From positions 61,842 through 125,841 of the forward strand of contig NZ_JAHKNG010000007.1 of the NCBI RefSeq assembly GCF_018860165.1: DNA of 64,000 bases, in the 5' to 3' direction. The position numbers and the translations under genes are program-made. The notes below the pieces were generated by a model that saw only the letters and a list, made by a program, of their open reading frames with translations, was not told the origin of the DNA and ran no database searches. The DNA comes from Paracoccus marinaquae. Lineage in GTDB: Bacteria > Pseudomonadota > Alphaproteobacteria > Rhodobacterales > Rhodobacteraceae. This document shows positions 15,548 to 23,222 of the stretch, one piece after another. Position 1 is the stretch's first letter. Every line of letters begins with the position of its first letter.

Positions 15548-16270
15548 TTAACAGAGAGAACCAAACAATTTTCTAAACTCACTGTTAGGACCACCACAAA
15601 GTCCATATTTTTCAATGTCCCTCCAACTAATTCCTGTAGTTGCGCGAATGATTTTCGCCAGCTCTCCCGACTCTCGCTTGGCGCCCTCCCAATTCCCTTC
15701 AATAATATTTATTGGCGCCATAGCCATCGTCATAGCGCCCCTGAGTGTCTGGTTCAAAACATCCTCTTTGCATTCCCCGTACAACTGCTCCTTCTGTTTT
15801 TCAAATTCGGCTTCTGTCAAATTCTTCTTTCGATCAAGCTCAAGCTGTGTCATCTTTTGGAAATCGGAATCGATTACAGCGTCGATCTTCTCCACACCTC
15901 CCGCTGCTTCAATTTGCTCTGCCAGCCAAAGAACAAATGCTTTATCGAGGGAACCACCGGAAGCCTTAATAATTGAGGCAAACTGCGATTTGTCGAAATA
16001 CTCCCTCATTTGCTTTCTCTTTTCCTCCCACCAGAGGTCTCTATATTCTTCTGTGGGCTTTGCCGTACTTGCGGCATCCATTTTCGCCTGGATGATCGCA
16101 CGCATTTGGTTGCGACCTTCGTTGAATCCATCTTTAGCTGCAATACAACGGTCCAGATCATCGAAGAACCCTTGCGCATGAGCTGGCGACAATGCTGGTA
16201 CAGTTCCGAGAGCAACAAGGGCAACAACAATCGCTCTTGCAAGAAAGGGGGACCGGTTTCGCATTTGCAT
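15548..16270 (-). CDS. Exported hypothetical protein, paralogue 2 of the ESGELAK family
   Basis: A 240-residue protein with a clear signal peptide ending near AHAQG. It is homologous over nearly its full length to the 264-residue product at 14714-15508: DDLD-C N-terminal block, CKEDV, EGNWEGAKRESGELAKIIRA, TGIS-W, and the CGGPNSEFRKLFGSLC terminus. The middle is a charged coiled-coil-like helix (about residues 115-165). Cys residues at both ends are conserved among paralogues. Function is unknown; an exported, possibly oligomeric protein. Confidence 0.78.
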   Translation of the reverse strand: MQMRNRSPFLARAIVVALVALGTVPALSPAHAQGFFDDLDRCIAAKDGFNEGRNQMRAIIQAKMDAASTAKPTEEYRDLWWEEKRKQMREYFDKSQFASIIKASGGSLDKAFVLWLAEQIEAAGGVEKIDAVIDSDFQKMTQLELDRKKNLTEAEFEKQKEQLYGECKEDVLNQTLRGAMTMAMAPINIIEGNWEGAKRESGELAKIIRATTGISWRDIEKYGLCGGPNSEFRKLFGSLC

Positions 16271-16305
16271 ACCTTCTTTGATCGCTCTTCAATGAAAATT
16301 TGGGT

Positions 16306-16629
16306 TTATTCAGCCTTTCCTCCGCAAGCGCTGTCCCCAAGAATTTTTCTCAACTCACTGTTAGGCCCTCCGCAGATACCAAACCGTTCAATATCGAGAA
16401 CACTGATTCCTGTTAACGCCCGAACAAGTTTGGCCAATTCCCCGCTTTCACGCTCAGCGGCACTAATGTTGCCCTCAATATTATCAGCTAGACTTTCTAA
16501 AAGAAGTTGGAGGACTACCGGATCAATTGCAGAAGATTCTGAGCTGTCTTCTGTCTCCTGCGCATTTGTAAGAGTGCTCATTATGACAAGAGATCCAGTA
16601 AAAATTGCTATCGCCAGGTATTTCGTCAT
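16306..16629 (-). CDS. Small exported hypothetical protein, paralogue 1 of the ESGELAK family
   Basis: A 107-residue protein comprising a signal peptide (LAIAIFTGSLVIMSTLTNAQ), a short acidic linker and essentially only the shared C-terminal module: AERESGELAKLVRALTGIS, then ERFGICGGPNSELRKILGDS and a terminal Cys. The ATG at 16629 is chosen over an upstream one because AAAGGA precedes it at proper spacing. First gene of the four-gene minus-strand operon. Having the module alone shows that it is an independent domain of about 50 residues. Confidence 0.75.
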   Translation of the reverse strand: MTKYLAIAIFTGSLVIMSTLTNAQETEDSSESSAIDPVVLQLLLESLADNIEGNISAAERESGELAKLVRALTGISVLDIERFGICGGPNSELRKILGDSACGGKAE

Positions 16630-16761
16630 AGAATTAGTCCTTTCGATTTTATTGAGCAGTCTAGCGGCCATGCTTCGAAAAATTATGCTGACACCAGAGA
16701 GCAGAAGCCGTGGTTATGTGTGCGGACGTCGGCCGTTACTGACGTCATGTTAGCAATAAAA

Positions 16762-16767
16762 ATTATA
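16762..16767 (-). promoter_or_regulatory. Possible -10 element of the secreted-protein operon
   Basis: A perfect TATAAT on the minus strand in an A+T-rich patch about 130 bp upstream of the first gene at 16629. No good -35 is visible, and IS debris begins just upstream, so this remains tentative. Confidence 0.35.
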
Positions 16768-16799
16768 AATTTCACCAAAAAATTGTATCCGACCTAGTG

Positions 16800-17360
16800 C
16801 GGCCAACCGTAAGCAATTACCGCGAACTGGTCGCAGGCGCGCGCCTGGCGGCAGGACGCGAGGTGCAGCCAACTGCAGGAGTGATCTACAGTCAAAGCGT
16901 GGAAACATCTGAAAATACGTGACTTTCTGGTCGTGATCCGGGTAAGCGAATCAGAGGACGCAAGGGTCACATTATTAATGACACCTGCGGAAACCTGATC
17001 GCGTGCGAGCTTCATACGGCCAACATTTAGGATCGTGACGATGCGCCCGGGGTCTTCATCAAGCTCCGCCGCGAAGCGCTGAAACTGCGCCACATATTCG
17101 CGGATGGCGGCTATGCCGGACCGAAGTTGCGGGGCGCACTCGTGAGCCTCGGGCGTTGGACGCTACAGATCGTCAAGCGCTCCGACACCGCAAGGGGCTT
17201 CGAGGTGCTGCCACGCAGATGGGTCTTGGAACGCGCCTTCGCATGGCTCGGTCGTTTTCTTAGTTTGGCGAAGGAATGGGAGAATTCCGTCAAGAGCGCA
17301 GCGGCTTGGTTAATGATCGCCCATATCAGACGCGTGACCCGTCTCCTTGCAACAGACTGA
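16800..17360 (+). pseudogene. IS5-family (IS427-like) transposase remnant
   Basis: One continuous frame retains the transposase C-terminal two thirds: PTAGVIYSQSV, then GKRIRGRKGH, ACELHTANI, FADGGYAGPKLR, EIVKRSD-like and VLERAFAWLGRF blocks. It is interrupted by TGA at 16920-16922 and by TAG at 17028-17030, where related proteins have Gln. The N-terminal half and the left terminal repeat are missing. The DDE-type residues in DGGYAG and the final ER-motif helix are still readable. A dead IS between the exported-protein operon and the integrase side. Confidence 0.82.
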
Positions 17361-17763
17361 AATCATTCGATCCATTTTGAATCGGACACTAAGAAGGGCT
17401 CTATTCCAACCATTCGCCGCGCCTTGCGTCGAGGTGCGGTAGACCAGCTTGGGGTCAGTTCATTACATGAAGATCAAGTTTACCTGACGTTCCACACCGA
17501 CGGCCATTCCTGCCGCCGCGTTACCCACAGATTCCTGCTCTGCCCCTATTGCTCCCGTTTCTGTCGAATGCGAAATACACGTATGAGGTGAGCAGGCCTC
17601 GATCAGAATCACGACAGGACGACCCATTTCGCGCAGAAGTGTTGAAGAAGGCGATCGCACGCCCTGACCTTTTGCGCCCGGATTTTCCTGTCTTGCCATA
17701 AAAACATGGTCAGCAGGGCACAGGCATGGTCTCTCCTCTGGCCCAATTGAGGAGGGGGTCGCC
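17361..17763 (+). other. Intergenic stretch without a supportable gene
   Basis: About 400 bp after the transposase remnant. The first 40 bp (TTTTGAATCGGACAC region) look like the IS right end. A minus-strand frame at 17463-17699 has no recognisable features. A GAGGAGGGG ribosome-binding site for the next gene lies near 17748-17756. Confidence 0.5.
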
Positions 17764-18363
17764 GTGGCATTACCACCGCGCGTGTTTTTTTCGCTTTATG
17801 AAGTCTCATTTCGCTGGGAGTGCTCCGTCGCAGACATCGCGGGATGGGCGTCCCAGGGCAAGCTGAAGATCATGACGGGGATTGGCCTTGTCCGTTGTGG
17901 CGATGCCATGGTGGCGGGCCCGGTGACCCTGTCACCGATGGACCTGCTGCCCCTGTTTCGCCGCAGCGGACCCAGCCCGACCGAAGGTGCCATGCAACGC
18001 ATCCTGCCACCCGATGCCTCGAACTGGCTGATCATCACAGACCCGCCGGATGGCGTGCCGGTGGCGGTGGCGGATATGCTCATCCGCGCTGAGGAGGTTT
18101 TCGGCTTCGAGGACGAGCACGACCTGGTTCGCAAGGCGACTGCGGGTGCGAATGGCGGACAGCCCTATGATTGGGCGGGCATGAACATCGCCCTGATCCG
18201 GCGCATCCACGATCAGGGCCTGCCCGCCACACAGGCCGAACTCATCGCGGAGATGCAGGACTGGTTCGCCGACCAGACCGGTGGTGCGAGGATCCCCGAC
18301 AGCCGCAGCATCCGCAGGCGGATCACCCCGATCTGGCATGAGCTGCGCCGTGAAGACGCCTGA
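17764..18363 (+). CDS. Hypothetical protein adjacent to the integrase
   Basis: A 199-residue protein starting at GTG behind a strong GAGGAGGGG. The N-terminal part (FFSLYEVSFRWECSVADIAGWASQGKL) reads like a helix-turn-helix with a DIAGWA recognition-type segment. The C-terminal 60 residues (QAELIAEMQDWFADQTG, DSRSIRRRITPIWHELRR) resemble a second small winged helix. It converges on the integrase with a 20-bp gap. A regulatory role in the lysis/lysogeny or excision circuit is plausible but only inferred. Confidence 0.6.
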   Translation: MALPPRVFFSLYEVSFRWECSVADIAGWASQGKLKIMTGIGLVRCGDAMVAGPVTLSPMDLLPLFRRSGPSPTEGAMQRILPPDASNWLIITDPPDGVPVAVADMLIRAEEVFGFEDEHDLVRKATAGANGGQPYDWAGMNIALIRRIHDQGLPATQAELIAEMQDWFADQTGGARIPDSRSIRRRITPIWHELRREDA

Positions 18364-18383
18364 CCGGCACGAGGCGGTGCGGG

Positions 18384-19700
18384 TCAAGCGGACTTTTCAT
18401 CTTCGAGTACGGCATCGGCATCATGCACGATCTTCGGGCGGGGCCGGAGCATGCTGGCCACGGCATCGACACCGGCGCGCAGGGGCGAATCCATCAGGTG
18501 CGCATAGCGCTGGGTCGTCTGCATCTGGCTGTGGCCCAGCAATTTGCCGATCATCTCCAGCGAGGAACCACCGCTGACCAGCAAGGACGCGAAGGTGTGG
18601 CGCAGGTCGTGGATCCGCACACCGGGAAGCCCGGCCTCTTTCTGCATGTGGATCCAGAAGCGGCGGATTTCCTTGACCGGCTGGCCGAGCACATCGCCCG
18701 GAAACACCCACGGGTTGCCCCTTGGCACCACCAACTGGCGCTGACGCACAATCGCGGCCACCTCGGCCGAAATCGGGATGCGGTGGATCTTGCGCTGCTT
18801 GGTGGTGGTGGCGGGCTTTGACCAGCTGCCCAGCTCCAGATTGAACTGTTCAAACCGCGCCTGCCGCACCTCGCCCACCCGGCTGCCGGTCAGCAGGCAC
18901 ATCCGGATGATCCCTGCGGCACGCTGATCCTCGGCCGCGTCCAGTGCCTCGGCCAGCCGCGCGATCTCGTCCTGCGACAGGAACCGCTCGCGGGCGTTCT
19001 CTACTCTTTTCCTGAAGCCCGACGCCGGATTGTCCGTGCGCCAGCCCCAGCTGATGGCAAGCGTGAACATCTTGCGCAGCACCTCACCCGTCCGGTTGGC
19101 GCGGATCGGGGTCGGTTTTGACCCTTGCAGCTTGCGCGCCCGGTTGTTGGGTTTGTCCTTGCAGGGCCGCGCCCGGCCCTTGGCGATGATGTTCAGCAGT
19201 TTCGCCACATCATGCGGCGTGATCTCACTGACCAGCTTGTTGCCCCAGTGAGGTGCCACGAGTTTTGTCAACATCGATCGCTGGTCGGATGCGTTGGTCT
19301 TGGCCAGATGCGGCACATGCTCGGCCAGATAGCGATCTATCATGTCGTTGATCCTTGGGGCCTCGCGCAATTCACCCCGCGCGCCAAGGGGATCGTGGCC
19401 CTCGTCAATCTCGCGGCGCAATTCCTTTGCGCGTTCACGCGCGGCTGTCACCGTCCATTCCGGCCAGCGCCCGATGGCCATGCGGCGCTGAGCCCCGGCA
19501 TAGCGATAATCGAGTGCAAACGACCGGTTGCCCGACCGCAGGATGCGGATCGAGAACCCCCGCACCTCGGTGTCGAAGATCTGGTAGTCACGCCCTTTGG
19601 CGGGCACCGCCTCCCGCACAGATTTATCGTTCAATCGCAATCTGTTGACCAACTCAGCACGTCCTTTCACCTGTGACACAGGCGTAGATTCGCCCGACAA
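18384..19700 (-). CDS. int: Tyrosine-family phage integrase (P4/DUF4102-like)
   Basis: A 438-residue site-specific recombinase. The N-terminal arm-binding domain is DUF4102-like (RDYQIFDTEVRGFSIRI, ARERAKELRREIDEGHDP), followed by a SAM-like core-binding domain (about 115-230) and a catalytic domain. Visible catalytic residues are Arg274 (TGSRVGE), Lys301/304, His364-x-x-Arg367 (HDLRH), His390 (LLGHSQ) and Tyr399 (QRYAHL). It lies 4.5 kb inside the left att copy, separated from it by cargo genes and an IS remnant. It presumably catalyses integration into the 3' half of tRNA-fMet, as integrases of this class often do. Confidence 0.93.
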   Translation of the reverse strand: MSGESTPVSQVKGRAELVNRLRLNDKSVREAVPAKGRDYQIFDTEVRGFSIRILRSGNRSFALDYRYAGAQRRMAIGRWPEWTVTAARERAKELRREIDEGHDPLGARGELREAPRINDMIDRYLAEHVPHLAKTNASDQRSMLTKLVAPHWGNKLVSEITPHDVAKLLNIIAKGRARPCKDKPNNRARKLQGSKPTPIRANRTGEVLRKMFTLAISWGWRTDNPASGFRKRVENARERFLSQDEIARLAEALDAAEDQRAAGIIRMCLLTGSRVGEVRQARFEQFNLELGSWSKPATTTKQRKIHRIPISAEVAAIVRQRQLVVPRGNPWVFPGDVLGQPVKEIRRFWIHMQKEAGLPGVRIHDLRHTFASLLVSGGSSLEMIGKLLGHSQMQTTQRYAHLMDSPLRAGVDAVASMLRPRPKIVHDADAVLEDEKSA

Positions 19701-19721
19701 TCAAGCCAAGCACACACACCA

Positions 19722-20153
19722 GGGTGGCGGGGAGGCGCAGGGTGGCACCGGATCGCCGCACCCGTGCCACCCCTTGTTTTGTTAGGTTTTGCGAAAAATC
19801 TGGCAAGCGCGGCCCACGCGGTGGTGGCGTGCAACGGGTCGCGCAGCGCGCATTGCCATCAGATTCACCAGCGCGTTTTGTAAATTTCCAATGAAATCAG
19901 GGGGTGGCGCGGTTCTGGCAGAGCGATGCCACCCTGCCACCCACCTGAAACCCCGCCTGTGCCGCCGAACGTCGCCCGATGCGGGCCTGTGCGGTGTGAA
20001 CGGGCACAACCACCCCCGGCGCGGCGCTGGCGGGCACACCTGTCCGTCCTGCGCATGAGCTCTCCGACATCGCGCCAGACGCGCAAAGCCCAATGAAACA
20101 AGGGGTGGCGCGCAATGCCAATTCCAGTGCCACCCTGCGCCTTCCCGCCACCC
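19722..20153 (+). repeat. Array of nine GCCACCC heptamers in the int-early gene intergenic region
   Basis: GCCACCC occurs forward at 19766, 19928, 19936, 20129 and 20147, and as GGGTGGC at 19722, 19740, 19902 and 20103, several within GGGGTGGCGCG. The 19701-20219 interval separates the divergent integrase and early genes and has no gene. Probable binding sites for a phage regulator, excisionase or integrase. Confidence 0.6.
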
Positions 20154-20219
20154 CTTTGCGTCTGCGTCTTTTGGATCCGGAAATCGGCCCGCTTCGGGCG
20201 ATCAACGGGAGACTAGAAC

Positions 20220-20465
20220 ATGCGAGATACCGGAACCTCTGAGCGATCCGCGCCAGGTGGCGTGTTGACCGGCTGGATCAGCCGCCTCGACCTGGCGCTT
20301 GAGCTGGATCTGACGGTGGACACGCTGCGCCGCTGGGAGGCGCGACGCTTCGGGCCGCCCTGCGTGCGCGCGGGCCGCAAGGTCTATTACCGCCGTGACG
20401 CGGTGCAGGACTGGCTGCAACAGCAGGAACTGCCCAGCCCTCGGCGCGGGGGAGGTCGGCGATGA
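20220..20465 (+). CDS. MerR/AlpA-type helix-turn-helix protein, possible excisionase
   Basis: An 81-residue protein: ISRLDLALELDLTVDTLRRWEARRFGPPCVRAGRKVYYRRDAVQDWL, split across the family's usual pattern of helix-turn-helix (TVDTLRRWE), wing (GPPCVRAGRKVYY) and final helix. This is the excisionase/AlpA-like winged-helix fold. It is transcribed divergently from the integrase across the GCCACCC array, where it could bind. First gene of the plus-strand early operon; its stop overlaps the next ATG. Confidence 0.75.
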   Translation: MRDTGTSERSAPGGVLTGWISRLDLALELDLTVDTLRRWEARRFGPPCVRAGRKVYYRRDAVQDWLQQQELPSPRRGGGRR

Positions 20466-20728
20466 AGCCGCACCTTTCCATTTCCAAGAACTATGCGCGG
20501 GACGCGGCGCGCACGGACTGGATCGACGAGCGGCGGCGCGAGGCCCGCGCCGTCCTGGCTGATGTGGTCCACCATTCCGATCATCTGATCAGGCTGGCCT
20601 GCACTGTGCTCGTTCAACATGGCGAGACGATTGAGGAACACGAGGACGCCCGCATCCTGCTGGTGGTGGTCGATGCAAGGCACCCCACGCGGGGCAACCA
20701 CCGGCCGGATCCGGAGGTGGGATCATGA
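20462..20728 (+). CDS. Small hypothetical early phage protein
   Basis: An 88-residue protein, mostly helical and charged, with no recognised domain (middle block LADVVHHSDHLIRLACTVLVQHGETIEEHEDARILLVVV). It overlaps the preceding and following genes by 4 nt each (ATGA), so it is firmly part of the early operon. The last 20 residues (ARHPTRGNHRPDPEVGS) look like a flexible tail. No function assigned. Confidence 0.65.
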   Translation: MKPHLSISKNYARDAARTDWIDERRREARAVLADVVHHSDHLIRLACTVLVQHGETIEEHEDARILLVVVDARHPTRGNHRPDPEVGS

Positions 20729-21120
20729 AGCGGCGCGGCACCCCCGAAGCTGATCTGCAACGCGCGGTGGTGCAGACGCTGCGCGTTGCCCTGCCGCGCA
20801 CGGCCATTATCCATCACTGCGCCAACGAGGTGACCGAGGCTGGCCCCCGCGGCGCAAAGCGCCAGGCGATCCTGGTCGGCATGGGCGTCCATGCGGGCTT
20901 TGCCGACCTGATGGTGCTCTGCGACGGGCGCGTCCTGTTTCTGGAGTTGAAGGCCCCCAAAGGCCGACTGCGCCCGACGCAGGAGGCCTTCCGCGATGCC
21001 GTTCTGGCGCAGGGCTTTGGCTGGGCACTGGCACGCAGCCTCGACGATGCGCTGGGCGCACTGGCGGATCACGGGTTCACGACACGCATTGCGCTCCCTC
21101 TGCGGAGGCCCACGCCATGA
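20725..21120 (+). CDS. VRR-NUC domain nuclease
   Basis: A 131-residue stand-alone VRR-NUC (PD-(D/E)xK) nuclease. Visible catalytic pattern: Glu9 region (PEADLQRAVV), Asp61 in GVHAGFADLMVL, and Glu74-x-Lys76 in LFLELKAPKG, followed by the family's RLRPTQEAFRD helix. Phage VRR-NUC proteins usually sit beside replication genes and are thought to act on branched or replication DNA. The ATGA overlap with the downstream initiator gene supports that context. Confidence 0.88.
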   Translation: MKRRGTPEADLQRAVVQTLRVALPRTAIIHHCANEVTEAGPRGAKRQAILVGMGVHAGFADLMVLCDGRVLFLELKAPKGRLRPTQEAFRDAVLAQGFGWALARSLDDALGALADHGFTTRIALPLRRPTP

Positions 21121-22142
21121 GCCATGACGCCACCAACTGGGCCATCAAGCAGCGCGGGTTGAAACCCACAGCCAAGATTGTGCTCTGGCATCTCTGCGAC
21201 CGGTTCAACCCGGACCACGGCTGCTTCCCCTCACAGGCGCGGCTGGCGCATGATTGCGAGATCAGCCGCTCGACGCTGAACGATCACCTGCGCCAGTTGG
21301 AGGCTGGCGGTCTGCTCCGCCGGGTGCCGCGCATTCACCCCGTCACCAAGCGGCAGATGCCAACCCGCTACATTCTGGGGTTCGAGCCGGGCTTTACACC
21401 AGATGATCCGACCCCGTGTCCGGAAACCGGACATGGGCTGAACGATGCCGAAGCTCCCTTCGCAGAGACACACGATCCGGCAGACAAAACCCCTGCCGCG
21501 TCCGAGCCGTGTCTGAATTCCGGACATGGAAAGGACGCGGGAGCCGTGTCCGATTTTGACCCCGACCCGTGTCCGAAAAATGACCAGAGCCGTGTCCAAA
21601 ATCCGGACACTAACCTTGTAAGGGAACCTTTAAGTAAACCAGTAAAGGAGGAGGAGGACGCGGCTGCGCGCGATGCCGATTTTAATCGGTTCTTTGACGC
21701 GCTGCTCTCAGCACTGGGCTTTGCCGCCAATGCCAGCCTCCCCGCCTGGTGGCAGGGCGCGCCGACCAGAAGCCATGTTCGCCGCTGGATCGATGACCTC
21801 GGGCTCTCCGAGGATCGGATCATTGAGGTCGCCACCGAGACTCGGCGCGATCATCCCAACCCGCCCGATGGGCCCAAGGCTCTCGATCGGTTCATGGAAC
21901 GCGCAGCCCAGCGCGATGCGCAGGACGCTGCCGCAAATTGCCGGGCCCGGAAAAACAAGCGCAGCAGCAAGGCCCAAGGCACGCCACCGCCCAGCCCGGA
22001 TGAGCTGGCGGCCTTCTACGCGGCCAAGGTCAACTCCGACGAATACCTGCCCCCCAGCATGATCAGTAACGCCATGTGTGAGGCAATGCTGGCCCGCAGC
22101 CTGGTGACGGCGGACAGGCTGCGTCAGCGGGGGGTGCGGTGA
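21117..22142 (+). CDS. Helix-turn-helix replication initiator-like protein (lambda O/RepA-like)
   Basis: A 341-residue protein. The N-terminal winged helix (about residues 1-85) has the replication-protein pattern KPTAKIVLWHLCDRFN, FPSQARLAHDCEISRSTLNDHLRQLEAGGLLRR. The middle (90-170) is low complexity because its DNA carries iterons (21417-21609). The C-terminal part (180-341) has a helical domain ending in a basic linker and FYAAKVNSDEYLPPSMI. Like lambda O, it would bind the origin embedded in its own gene. No helicase gene follows directly, so host DnaB recruitment is likely (inference). Confidence 0.75.
   Translation: MSHDATNWAIKQRGLKPTAKIVLWHLCDRFNPDHGCFPSQARLAHDCEISRSTLNDHLRQLEAGGLLRRVPRIHPVTKRQMPTRYILGFEPGFTPDDPTPCPETGHGLNDAEAPFAETHDPADKTPAASEPCLNSGHGKDAGAVSDFDPDPCPKNDQSRVQNPDTNLVREPLSKPVKEEEDAAARDADFNRFFDALLSALGFAANASLPAWWQGAPTRSHVRRWIDDLGLSEDRIIEVATETRRDHPNPPDGPKALDRFMERAAQRDAQDAAANCRARKNKRSSKAQGTPPPSPDELAAFYAAKVNSDEYLPPSMISNAMCEAMLARSLVTADRLRQRGVR
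21417..21609 (+). repeat. Putative phage replication origin: TGTCCGG iterons inside the initiator gene
   Basis: Five sites: palindromes at 21417-21433 (TGTCCGG AAA CCGGACA), 21510-21526 and 21593-21609, and half sites TGTCCGA at 21547 and 21570. The last three start exactly 23 bp apart. An A+T-richer stretch (21610-21655) follows, a possible unwinding element. Same design as lambda ori within gene O. Confidence 0.65.
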
Positions 22143-23206
22143 ATGCCATGGTGTCACGTCCCAGGCACGGATTGTCCCTCTGCGCAGGCGGCGGAGGCCT
22201 GGATATGGGCCTCATGCTCGCCGAACCCGGTTTTCACACCCGCGCCTTCGTCGAATGGGAGGAGTGGCCAAGAGCTGTCCTCGTTGCCGCCCAGCGCGCG
22301 GGATATTTCGCCCCGGCCCCGATCTGGGACGATCTGCGCAGCTTCGATTCCCGCCCATTTCGCGGAGCCTTCGACATCGTCCTCGCCGGATATCCCTGCC
22401 AGCCCTTCAGCGCCGCTGGCAGGCGCGGCGGTGCCAAAGATCCCCGCCACCTTTGGCCAGAGGTCGCCCGGATCATCCGTGAATGTGTCCCTGAATGGGT
22501 TTTCCTCGAAAACGTACCCGGTCACGTCTCCCTCGGCCTTGAGACTGTGCTGCGAGAGCTTTGGGACATGGGCTACACGCCTGCGGCGGGCCTGTTCAGC
22601 GCGGCAGAAGTCGGTGCGCCGCACCAGCGGCTCCGCATCTTCATCCTGGCCCACAACGATGAGCCTGCATCCCGGCGCGGCCAGCTACAATCCAGCCGGG
22701 CACAGCGACATCGCGCGGAAGGCCAAAGCATTGGCGCTGGGCATTACACAGCTGCATGCGGCGCAATGGCCGACCCCGGCAGCGCAGAACTGGAAGGGCA
22801 GCAGCCCGGACAGCATCACGCGGGCCGATGGCAAGTCCCGGATGGATCTCCTGCATTACCGGGTCGAGCAGGGCTTCATCCGCCCAGACCCGGCAACCAT
22901 GCCGCATGGGCAGCGATCCTCGCCGCACGCCCCGATCTCGCGCCCGCTCTGGGCTTCGATGATTGCCTCGCATGGGCGTGCCGCGTGTCGGCGGATCCTG
23001 AAAGCCCGGGCACGGCGGCGGCTCAATCCGCTCTTCGTCGGATGGCTGATGGGCTGGCCCATAGGGCACGCGCTCTGCGCCTGCTCGGCAACGGAGTTCA
23101 TCCATTGGCAGCGGCGCATGCGTGGCGCTCTCTCGCAGCTGCCCATGGCCTCGGGCCCGTGGATCTGGCGACCGAGCGAGGGCCCGGCTCAGATGAACCT
23201 CTTTGA
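22139..23206 (+). CDS. dcm: DNA (cytosine-5) methyltransferase, phage type
   Basis: A C5-methyltransferase of 355 residues. Motif I is LSLCAGGGGLDMGL, motif IV is GYPCQPFSAAGRR with catalytic Cys87, motif VI is ENVPG, motif VIII is QRLRIFILA, and motif X is LRLLGNGVHPLAAAHAW near the C-terminus. It starts at GTG overlapping the previous stop (GTGA). The target-recognition region in this frame (about 180-290) is poorly characteristic, and a second frame covering the same DNA (22659-23222) also looks coding. It probably protects phage DNA from host restriction. Confidence 0.82.
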   Translation: MNAMVSRPRHGLSLCAGGGGLDMGLMLAEPGFHTRAFVEWEEWPRAVLVAAQRAGYFAPAPIWDDLRSFDSRPFRGAFDIVLAGYPCQPFSAAGRRGGAKDPRHLWPEVARIIRECVPEWVFLENVPGHVSLGLETVLRELWDMGYTPAAGLFSAAEVGAPHQRLRIFILAHNDEPASRRGQLQSSRAQRHRAEGQSIGAGHYTAACGAMADPGSAELEGQQPGQHHAGRWQVPDGSPALPGRAGLHPPRPGNHAAWAAILAARPDLAPALGFDDCLAWACRVSADPESPGTAAAQSALRRMADGLAHRARALRLLGNGVHPLAAAHAWRSLAAAHGLGPVDLATERGPGSDEPL

Positions 23207-23222
23207 AGGATTGCTGCCATGA
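22659..23222 (+). CDS. Possible overlapping gene or alternative C-terminus of the C5-methyltransferase
   Basis: In the +1 frame inside the methyltransferase gene an ATG opens 187 codons: MSLHPGAASYNPAGHSD, QWPTPAAQNWKG, RLNPLFVGWLMGWPIGH, and a terminal QMNLF that resembles a sliding-clamp-binding motif. WPTPAA-W-KG and LNPLFVxWLMGWP are familiar from phage methyltransferase target-recognition regions. The stop overlaps the next gene's ATG (ATGA), the coupling seen throughout this operon, while the other frame stops 13 nt short of it. No ribosome-binding site precedes the ATG. Whether this is dual coding, an ancestral frameshift or recoding is open. Confidence 0.5.
   Translation: MSLHPGAASYNPAGHSDIARKAKALALGITQLHAAQWPTPAAQNWKGSSPDSITRADGKSRMDLLHYRVEQGFIRPDPATMPHGQRSSPHAPISRPLWASMIASHGRAACRRILKARARRRLNPLFVGWLMGWPIGHALCACSATEFIHWQRRMRGALSQLPMASGPWIWRPSEGPAQMNLFEGLLP

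Noticed and set aside
16794..17093. Minus-strand frame of 99 codons
   Set aside because: It is antisense to a readable IS5-type transposase remnant on the plus strand.
17463..17699. Minus-strand frame of 78 codons
   Set aside because: No ribosome-binding site, domain or conserved context; composition not convincing.
19722..20153. CRISPR array
   Set aside because: The repeated unit is a 7-bp word in both orientations with irregular spacing, without spacers of constant length and without cas genes.
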